Origin: Phoenix dactylifera
Lineage: Eukaryota; Streptophyta; Magnoliopsida; Arecales; Arecaceae
NCBI RefSeq assembly: GCF_009389715.1
Contig: NC_052401.1
Span: 3,879,530-3,943,529, forward strand
DNA length: 64,000 nt
Direction: 5' to 3'
The notes below the pieces were generated by a model, which did not search any database, was not told where the DNA came from, and saw only the letters and a list, made by a program, of their open reading frames with translations. Numbering within the stretch: position 1 is the first letter of the stretch; the number at the start of each line of letters is the position of its first letter. Made by a program: the position numbers and the translations under genes. This document shows positions 51,576 to 61,046 of the stretch, in pieces.

Positions 51576-52701
51576 CCTGTTAAGACAAGCGGAACCAATT
51601 AAGGGAGGAAAAGATGATTAAGCTGGATACTGGAGTACAAAAACAAACAAACTCCCTGGTTCACAATGTAAAATACTATTATTGAAACACATACTTGAAA
51701 GAACTCAAATTATAGCATCGGAAAAGCAGTGATGCAAGAAATTGACCAACAAAGGGGTCACGGTTTTCACTTTGTCCATATCAAAAACACGAGCACTTGA
51801 TACTTTTAAGTTATATGTATGCAACATCCAAGAATTGCGTATATCAGTTAATAGGAATTACAGTTCCAGTTCAAGAATGCATCACTTTTAATTTGATAAA
51901 TCCATATCTTCTGAAAGCCAGTCAAAGCTATCTAGTTCAATTTCCCTGCAGCACAAGAAATAAATGATCTTTATTCATTCAACATCCAAATTCATATAGT
52001 GACATTAGATAATATCACCCATGAAATCTTAACTCCGAACTCGAAAAAACCACAGGCTTAAAGAGAGAAAGTTTGACACCACCTAAGAATCTGAAGAACA
52101 AAGAGGTCTGTGGGAGGAAAAAAAGGTTGTGCTGCAACCGAATAAGCAGCAGGTTCATTTGTAATCCTCAAAGTTGGACATAGGGAATGACACCATGAGA
52201 AGGCCAACATAAAAGATCCAACTCTGATATCTACTTGTACCACATATCAACTATCAAGTTAAAATGAACAGATTAAAGAAAAACGAATCATTAAAAACGT
52301 CAAAAGAATCTAGAACCTAAAAACTCCACGAACAACATTTTCATAAACAAACTACCATAATCAAGCAAATAAGACCCCAAGACTTCCAATCTATATTTGT
52401 CTAGCATCCAAATTCTGCACAAGAACACCAAATACTATCGGAAAAAAAAAAAAGAGATAGTCAATAGTATAAAAATTCTAATCTTGATTTAAGAATTTGC
52501 TATAAACTCTATGCATCTAAATCAGGCATAGATGGACCAAATCTACAAAAGCACATTAAAGTATAAAATCCTTATTCATTCAATATCCAAATTCCAATAC
52601 AACCATACAAGGGATTATCACCATTAGTTCCATAATCTATAATCGAAAGCATGCATGAAGAGATAGAAAGATTGTTCGTCACCCACAACAACAGAATCCT
52701 C
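51576..52701. other. intergenic / DUF538 3' flank
   Basis: Probably includes the 3' UTR of the minus-strand DUF538 gene on its right side. No other coding signal was seen. Confidence 0.45.
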
Positions 52702-53205
52702 CTAAGCATCAGAAACCAAGGGGATGGCGCAATCGAATCCGCCCCCGCACCGGGGGCACTCCTCAAAGTTGGACAAGGGGAAGGAGGCCGACAGCGGCCC
52801 GACATAGAACTTGAGCTCATCGCCACTTCTCACGACCCCACTGATGCCAATCCACAAGAACAACACCTTCACACTGACTCCATTCAAGTCCTTGAGCGTC
52901 CCCGACTCCACCGTGCCGGTGATCTTCGTCTTGTACCTCAATTGATAGGCCCCAGTGACCTTGAACTCGCAGTCCCCACCGAGATAAACCTCAAAGGTGC
53001 CGTCTTTCCTCAGAAGGTAGCTCTGTACTCCCCGTGGGAGGATTCCTCTGGGGAAATTGAAGCTCTCGAGGAGCTCGTAGGCGGTGGGAGCGTCGGAGAG
53101 ATTGGTCTCGGCGAAGGCTAGGGAGAGGGAGAGGATGAGGAGAAACCCTAGCAGGGTTTTGGGGTTGGGAGCAATTGGGAGATGGGAGTTTGAGGGGAAG
53201 GTCAT
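52702..53205 (-). CDS. DUF538 family secreted protein
   Basis: Single-exon, 167-residue plant DUF538 protein; the biochemical role of the family is poorly defined. The first in-frame ATG is further upstream (53328), but I chose MTFPSNSH at 53205 because it gives a normal signal peptide (hydrophobic LLGFLLILSLSLAFA, probable cut after A32). The mature part shows AYELLESFNFPRGILPRGVQ, SYLLRKDGTFEVYLGGDCEF, YKTKITGTVESGTLKDLNGV, VKVLFLWIGI, FYVGPLSASFPLSNFEECP and CGGGFDC, the usual DUF538 layout. The C-terminal Cys-rich end suggests a disulfide in the extracellular or vacuolar space. Length is typical. Confidence 0.9.
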   Translation of the reverse strand: MTFPSNSHLPIAPNPKTLLGFLLILSLSLAFAETNLSDAPTAYELLESFNFPRGILPRGVQSYLLRKDGTFEVYLGGDCEFKVTGAYQLRYKTKITGTVESGTLKDLNGVSVKVLFLWIGISGVVRSGDELKFYVGPLSASFPLSNFEECPRCGGGFDCAIPLVSDA

Positions 53206-53420
53206 GGTGGCTGGGAGTAGGATGGGATTGCGGGAATGGGGGAAGTAGGTATTAAAAAGATAGGATCTGTTTTCTGATTCGGTGGCGTTGAGCTCTGTAG
53301 GCCAGGGAGGGACGGAGATTCCAACCAAAGATACCGTGGTCCGTTTGTCGTTGGAAAGAGAATTTGTTTGGTCATAAATTTGGGATTTTGGGATTTCTCA
53401 CGAAATAAAAAAAAAATGCA
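53206..53420 (-). promoter_or_regulatory. DUF538 leader / proximal promoter
   Basis: Region upstream of the chosen start, still open in the same frame to 53328 but without a plausible targeting sequence. Leader sequence is inferred; no TATA box was firmly assigned. Confidence 0.3.
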
Positions 53421-56013
53421 CAAAAATATGGATATAGAATCTTTCAGAATTAATATCGATACCATTCAGGGATATGTTCTATTTCTCATTTCCAACATTA
53501 TGACTAATTATAATAATGAATCACTTTATTTTAAAATGGCTGAGAATATTAATGCTATGTCATTAATATTTATTACATATTAAGTAAAAAACTTTAATAA
53601 CGGTCGAGCATGTAAATACTCGTATTCATGTAGCTAATAAAAAAATTTATGTAGAATAAATTCTTATTTTAGATATATATAATAAAATAGTTGCAGTTCT
53701 CATATCCTCCATAGAATAAGTTTGGCCACTGGCAGTATCAAAAACATATGAACCTCATGCTCCCAAGCTTTCGATTACCGAGTAAAACTTCTTTTCTTTG
53801 ACTACCTCTATAGATATTTTAATTTAAAATAGAATTTTTAATGCCAATGCTTTTGGCTCATTTAAAACCTAAGTCCTTCATCCCCAGTGGTGACTCTCTT
53901 GTCAAAGTTGCAACCTTAGCTACTCTGATTCACTTGCCTATTTTTTTCCAAATAAAGGGTGAAACTTCCATCCATGTCATAATCATCCATATTCGTATTT
54001 TTGGGGTATATCATCTAGAGTCGAACTCAGACTTCTAGTTGGTAAGCTGAGAGGTATTTCTACTTGAATAAGCCGTCGTTTACAAGTTTGCTTGACTTAA
54101 AATTAATTTAATGTACACGGAAGTTTTATATCTATGCTGTATACATTTACTTGATTTGAATTTAGTTAAATCCAGCTTGGGTTGGGATTGCCATTGAATC
54201 TACCCACCTCATTTTCTATGCACAAATGCTAGGACTAATATAAACATTGGTAAGTAAAATATTCTTTTCTACTCCAATCATGTAAACAATCAAGTGCTTT
54301 TATCCCTGCTGAATGCTGAGCAAAGAGAGCAGTTTTGGGATTGGAGGAATCCAAAGCATATATTAAACATTCTTTTTACTTAAAATCAGCCACATTCATG
54401 GGATATCATGGGATTCATCCATCCATCAAATATTAATTGTTAATCAATTCCATGCATCTGTGGCAGTTTGATGGTGAGAACTTTGTTTTCTCCTTCTTTT
54501 GTAGGAATGAGGATTTAGAAAGAGGAGGAATAGCAAAGAAAACTCTCCAATTATAGGAAAATAGGGGGGAAATCTGCTTTTCTCTAGAATCTCACCCTTC
54601 AAGTTTTCTCTTTTCGGTTGCTTATTTACAGTGATCAATGTTAGCAACATGAATCTAGGGGCCCGACTCGGCTCAACAAGCATGAAATCTGTGCCCAAGC
54701 CTCCCATAGATTAGGTTAGGAAGGCTGGATGTCCTTGCTCAAGTCTATCTAGACCCAAGAATAAAGTTGTCTACATACCCCTAAATGTAAGTTATTTTGC
54801 AAAAATATATTAATCTATGGATTTTATGCAAAGTTCATGAATATATAAATATTTTTTTATATATTCATAAGCCAAATCTTCTCTTATACTAAAAGTTTTC
54901 TAATAACAACCCTAAGCTAAGTTTTTATTTAGTTATAATGGAATATTTATACTATATTTTTTCCTGTTCCGCTCTTCATTTAGTCCCTCAAAGATTCTAG
55001 CTGTTAGTCATTCATGCTACTCAATATAATTGTAATCAAAATTGACCTTCTTGCCATCATCATTATCAGAATTGAGTTACTATTTTTATATCAAAATTTG
55101 AAGATAATTGCATTGAGGAACATTGTAGCTCAAAAACTTCGAAGGACCAATTAGAAAGAGGGAGGGGGGAAGAAATGCGATAAAAAATTCACCATACTAA
55201 TGGAGTTAATTAGGACCCCATATGATAATTTAGTATTGGGATGGATTGCGAGTTGTAAAAATATAAAAGATGTTTGGAGTTAGATGCTAAAAAGCCCCTT
55301 TTTTTTAAGAATTATCCATTTTTCAGACCATTATACCCTATCTCCAATTGCTATATAATATAGAACCATGTACATGTAAATATATTTCTTAAAAATTCAT
55401 AAGGGAAAGGGTGTAATAGTTGTAAATTCACAATCAATTTTCTCTTAAAAAAAAAAAGAAAAAGAAAGTATGATCCATCTTTACAAAACTCCACACCCTT
55501 AGCACCTATTGGGTAGTATCAAAATCAAATTAAACCATTTTTGCAATTATAATGAGTACTTGCAACTGAATTGCAGCATGACATAGCCGGCCATTAGTAG
55601 TATGACACCTAATTTGTCTATTTTGAGATGGAACATGTACATGTGTAGCAACTCCTTAGGAGGGAAGTATATATATACACTGGAACAACCTGTATCATCA
55701 AATCATCAGACCTTATTTGGAAGGTAGGGGCTAGCTTTCTTGCATCATTTTATTACGCATGGAGTTCATTCACAGAGCAGCATGACCAACTTTCTCCCTG
55801 TTTCCATCTACATGAATGGATTATCTATCATACACCCTGTTATTTTCATCTACTTAAGCATTGGAAATCTCCAACAGCTAGGGTTGCAGAGGATTCAAAC
55901 TCCTTCAGACTGGAGATACATACACTTAAACAAGTTACTTTGAGGCATTCTTGTAGCCACCAAGCTAACAGTTTCTATATAGTTCAGTAAATGTCATCTA
56001 CAAACAACTTCTT
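53421..56013. other. intergenic, one tRNA-like B-box, otherwise nothing
   Basis: AT-rich. Around 54019-54055 the minus strand carries GAGTTCGACTC preceded by CTCAGCTTACCAACTAG, reminiscent of a tRNA-derived SINE head, but no full element is visible. The right end (about 55750-56013) should hold the GH9 gene's 3' UTR. Confidence 0.35.
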
Positions 56014-59000
56014 TCAAGGTTTGAAGCAAGCTGCCAAGTAAGAGAGAGTTCCAACAAGTGGAGCATTGATGTATGTGGCTGGCTCTGATTGAGCATAGCT
56101 GCTCCGGTCATCGGAGAATGCATCGTTCCGATCAGGCCCTCCAACTACAGCCCCTGTCAATATATTTGGATTGGCATCGGTGGCATGGTAAAACTGAAAG
56201 CCCTGGTCGCAACCGATGTTCTGCGAGTTAGAGCGAATGCTAGGGATCGACGAGCCTCGGTGATGGATGCGCTGTGGAAAGTTGTTGCCAAAGCCTACCA
56301 TGTATGACAGCCCCCTTGGATTATCTCCCAAGATGTAGTCCACCTGAAGAAGAGAAGCAATGAAGAGAATTTAGACACCAAGTGATGCCTATAAACCTAC
56401 CTACACTGACATTATTTAAGTCTCTGAGTTCAGCTAAACTTTTGTGTCACTTATAGACCAAACACAATCAAACAGGCATGATATAAGCCTTATGTCATAT
56501 GATTCCTGCAGGTCTGCCAATGCATGAACTCCTTGGTGTCTTAGTCCAGCTTTTGCTAACATAGCTAAATAAATAGAGAGCCTTGACATGAGCTCAAATT
56601 ATGAACTAATTAAAATTCAAACAAGCAAGACATGAGCATTCATTCAGTTACCTGTTTCTGAGCTACTTTCCTCAAAATGGATGGAGAGACAACCATATCA
56701 CCACAGCTGAAAGTTTGTTTGGAGATCTTCAAGTATTTGGCATAGGCTGATAGTAAGAAACTGACAGAGGTCACATACTGTAGGTTGCTTCCATTGAGCT
56801 TGTACAATAGCCCTCCTGGTGTGTAGCCGACGCTCCGAGATGAGGAGTCTGGTAGCACGCTGCACATAAATCTCTCTGCTTGCTCTTTGAATGATGAGGC
56901 TGCTTCGTTCTTCTCGACAAGATACTCCTGTAAAATTCAAGGCTCATCAAATGCATCTTCTCTATGATGCAGCATTCCATCTTATAAGAAGATACGAAAG
57001 CAAGCGATTAATGCGATCGAATATAAGAACTTAAGGAGTATATGTCAATGGTTATTTCTAAGCATCAACCGTTTAGGTCCTAAAGTTTGTTTCAACACTG
57101 GTAAACGAATTTTCTTCTTTTTTTCTTTCTCATTTCCCTCTGGAATATTATTGTTCGGGTGCGACCGGACTACTATCGAAAAATTTGCACTTTGGTTTGA
57201 TCTCACGACAGCTGACCTCACTCGTACCTTCTACTCTAGGTAGTAAAAGAATAAGGCGCTCAAAGGAGCAAAAAAGAGTAAGCATAGAGGGAATGACTAG
57301 TCGAATGCCAAAAGAATCAAGCTAAGGCCAGGCAATCAAAGTCAAGCGAGTCAGGTGCATCAATAAAAAAAATTGGAAGCAGGTGCTTTCTTTCAAGGTC
57401 AATTAGCGTATGGTTCATCAAAATCAGAGAGTGATCGAGCATATCTCAATATCGGCCTATCCTATCAATTCTGTCTGATGCCAACCTCTATTGTCTGGTA
57501 AGGCCCTCGAAGCTGGATTGGATCAAAGGCTGCGCATCTCGCATCTCGGGAGGCCTCCACGAGTCTTTCAAGCGAGCCATTAAAAGACCCCTTAGGGGTC
57601 GAGCGCCAGCTCGGGGGGTAAGATCCTATCTGAATGAGTAAGAGCTCGAACTTGGTGTAAGGGAAGGGCTAAAAGCAGGTGGAACTACGCGCTTTATTGC
57701 GATTCCCTACCATTCGACTCGACTGAAAGGATTTCCACCCACTTGGTGTCGGATCAGCTCGACAGGTCACTCAATAGTCTTTCGCGGAGTACCCCTCTTT
57801 TAGTGAACCTGGGGAGTTGTCGGCATTAAATATAAATCATAGTAACGAAAACCATAGTAAGGTAGGAAGGGGCTGCTGACTTCTAGGCGCAGGTGCTGTG
57901 AGAAACCCTTCATTTTCAACTAATTAAATATAAATCGTCGACAAAATGTTGTGAGAAATCTACATAAATGACCAGGTGATATCAAAACACAGCTAGGAAA
58001 AAGAACGTACCCGAGCCAGGAGCACGCGAGCACCAGGAATCTTGTTATCCCAGCTAAACATATCTGAGTCAGAGTTGATGCCAAGAGACTGAACATAGCT
58101 TAGATAGGAAGGGTTTTGCGTGGCCATGAGCAGCCATGCAGCTGCCCATAGAAGTTCATCCTAGATCACAGTATAGTTGGTGATTTTTTGTTTGTTAGAC
58201 GTTCAGTGGATTAACAAAGCGCATGCATCAGTATATGAAAGTGGGCAGCATTACTTGGTAGCCAGAGTAAGAGCAATAGAAGGGGCAGACAACAGAAGAA
58301 AGGGAGTCACTGTAGTTTCCTCTGTAATTGTCGGCGAAAGTGAAGGCTTTCTCTGCAGTCTGCAGAAGCTTCTTGGAATAATTCCCATCAACGCGCCTGA
58401 ACACGAGGGAGGCAGCTGCGAGGGCGGCAGCTGTCTCAGCTGCAACATCGGAGCCTGGGTTTGAAGGGGTGACCTTGTAGACAGACCGAGGTGTGCTCAT
58501 GTCCTCAGCTCGTTGCCAGCATTTGTGGTCAGTATTTGGATCGCCAACCTGCTCTCAGTTTACATTGTATGCATCTGGGTCAGATCATATCTCTGAAAAA
58601 AATTCTTGTTTGTTCTCTATTGGATTCCACAGATAATTCGATGAGTCCATATTTCTCTGATCAGAATATTATTGTTACCAATCCAAACATAGGCTTTGTA
58701 CTGTAAATCAGAGAAGAACATACATGCAATGGCATGAAAGGATTTGAAAAATACAGTGGGAATGCCACCTTCTCAATTCCCGTTGGCAGCATTTGGTGTC
58801 ATGAATGAGGTCAAGGTTGTGCAACAAAGCATGGTACAAGTAATGCTGCTAATTAAATGTAATAAAGAGTCTGAATTTGGGAAATGCTTTTGTTCATGCA
58901 AACTGAAGTGGGTCATCTTGACAACTTGGGATAGCAGTTTAATAAATTAAAAAAGGTCTTGATATAACAAACCTGAATGTAAAGTGCTTCAGGAAGAGCA

Positions 59001-60306
59001 CTGCAGGCCTTGAGGAGGTAGTCAGTGCCCCAGCGCACTGCTTCTCGAGCATGATCTAGTTCCTTGGGCATCCATCTCCCGAATTCGAGGACGCTCCATG
59101 CGAGCATTGTGGTTGTGAAGGCCATGGGGAAGCCAAATTTAACATTGTCCCCAGCATCATAGTAGCCACCAGTCAGATCCACCTGAACCATTGGTACTTA
59201 GATTGCTATGCAGAAGGATCTTCATTATTTACATCACAAAAATGATCACCAATTTGATTTTTTTTTAAAAAAAAAAATCCAGACTTCTTGTCATAAACAT
59301 ATTCATGCAAAGTCGATCCTTGCGCACCAAAAACAATCAAGGAGCTACAAAAGCAAAGGTGACAGGAATTCGCCTCTTTGTCATTTTAACACATAGAACA
59401 TTACTTTTATCAAAGGAAGAGTGAATATGATTGGGGGAAAAAAGAGGCATAGAAAAAGGATAATTAGATTCTAGTGCTCAGATGCGGCAGCGATGAAATC
59501 TGTTCTCAGTTTGTGTGTTTGCAGATTTGATTTGGAATTCATACCAAGCGTACCATCAATACCTTCATAATTATGGGTGAACAACAAGCACAATGCCATC
59601 AACTTATTGCATATGATAAGATTCTCTCAAACAAAGTACTCTAGATTATTTTTGTGACATTCTAAATTACCTACTTGTGATCTTATCCCTCTTGGTCATG
59701 CTATAACTCTATTTCTACACTTTCATTTCTTTTCTTGATGCAAGCATTTAGTGAAGTGCCATTGGATGGTTGAACATTAACAACTGTTCTCAAATTTAGA
59801 TGGTTGGCTTTTTAAAGGGCGCAAAGAGAAGGCAGTTAAATTAGTCACCTGGATTTGTTGGTGTGAGCAATTATCTTACCAAGTCATCCAACTGGTGAGT
59901 GAGGTGCTAACTGGCAGATCAAAGCCCCAGTGGCATTCTTTTCTTTTTTCTTCATTAAGAAGACATGCAAATCATTTAGGCTGAATTATTTGAAGCTTCA
60001 TAAAATTACTAATCAAATTATAGAAATCTTTAACCAACTGATGAAAACTTGCAGAATGCAATAAAATTTGTTAGCTCAGATAATCTGAACAAAACCTACA
60101 TTCTCTGTCGATCCATCGGTGAGCCCGGAGTCAGCCCTCCACTTCAAGTTCTGTCCTGGAGGAAGCTTTCCTGAGCGCTGGCCTTCGAAGAAAATGAGAG
60201 ACTTTGAAAGAGCATCCTGGTAGTCAGGGTGGCCTGAAACACCAACTGCTGCAAAGGCAACGAAAATCCCGAGAACCAGAGTCTTCTCCAATCCCATTTT
60301 TCTCAT
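56014..60306 (-). CDS. GH9 endo-beta-1,4-glucanase (secreted, class B type)
   Basis: Hydrolyses beta-1,4-glucans such as amorphous cellulose in the cell wall. Exons: 60306-60100, 59182-58973, 58548-58255, 58160-58011, 56927-56652, 56343-56014; all GT-AG, all in phase 0, total 488 residues. Signal peptide of about 25 residues ([16 protein letters not shown]), so it is secreted, with no membrane anchor and no C-terminal CBM49 extension. Catalytic features: YYDAGDN (D78, D81), [10 protein letters not shown] (H406-H407), then [20 protein letters not shown] with the acid Glu at E466. Start: MRKMGLEK at 60306; the ATG at 60297 would also keep the signal peptide, and an in-frame ATG at 60354 is less likely. 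The fourth intron (56928-58010) contains a compositionally different block. A dead GH9 last exon lies 0.5 kb upstream on the same strand. Confidence 0.95.
57050..57960. other. GC-richer insertion-like block in GH9 intron 4
   Basis: Much less AT-rich than the other introns, with no open frame of note. Phrases such as AAGACCCCTTAGGGGTCGAG and GGTAAGATCCTATCTGAATG read like organellar (mitochondrial) spacer or decayed LTR DNA. I cannot tell which; a nuclear copy of mitochondrial DNA is my first guess. Confidence 0.3.
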
Positions 60307-60786
60307 CAAATTGCAACTGTATGTCCTAATGTTCCTTTCGTTAACTTGAAGCAATAGGGAAGAGGTAACAGGGTTGTAAGTCAGTTATTTGCATGTGGAG
60401 GCCTATTGCTCTTGAAGCCAGAAAAACCTAAACAGCATGTAATCAGGAGAGAAAATGGTCCTAATTAAGGCTGCTAAGTCTGGGATAACTATATATGGGT
60501 GGTAATGAGTGAACAGGGATAACTAGCTATTTGGAGGGTATTTGTAGCTCAACTAAAAATGGGAAGCTTGGATGCTTAACAAGTACCAAAATTATATGAG
60601 CCACATAACACAAATTTCAGATCGATTTCTTTATGAATTCCAAGGAACATTACGAGTTACAATTCATTCAAAGAAGCTTTAGATTTAAATTTATAAGGAA
60701 GCCCATAAACTTAGGTAATGTTAACATAGTCCACTCATCCATGGAAAGAGTGCAACACCTTTTTCCTACTAATTATTTACTACCCT
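60307..60786 (-). promoter_or_regulatory. GH9 upstream region
   Basis: About 480 bp separate the GH9 start codon from the GH9 pseudo-exon, so the working promoter probably lies here and may extend into the relic. ATATATG near 60492 is TATA-like but unproven. Confidence 0.35.
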
Positions 60787-61046
60787 AGCTTCCAACCAAG
60801 GAAGAAAGAGAACCAACAAGAAAGGCATCAGTTTGATCAGAACCACTGATGAGGGCACCTGTTAAGATGTTAGGGTTAGGGTTGCTGGATTTGTAGTACC
60901 GAAAACCAGCTTGGCAACCAATGGCAGTGGGGTGGGTAGCCTAGGAGGGCAAGGAAGAGCCATTGTGGTGTATCCTCCTCGGTAACCGTGTACCAAAACA
61001 CACCATGCAGGCATCCTTAGAGGGTTTCCCCCAGAATTTAGTCCAC
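60787..61046 (-). pseudogene. GH9 endoglucanase last-exon pseudogene
   Basis: The minus strand starts after an intact acceptor (TTTCAG at 61047-61052) with VD-stop-ILGE, then, across several frame changes, AWCVLVHGYRGGYTTMAL, THPTAIGCQAGFRYYKSSNP-like and [19 protein letters not shown] segments: the last exon of a GH9 gene. The HHRGS motif region and the tail are broken by frameshifts and stops. It resembles a different GH9 copy from the neighbour (YKSSNPNPN versus YHATDANPN), so it is a tandem paralogue relic. No earlier exons were recognised to its right. Confidence 0.8.

Noticed and set aside
53206-53328. Longer N-terminus for the DUF538 protein (41 extra residues)
   Set aside because: The extension lacks a signal peptide, whereas the start at 53205 gives a typical one.
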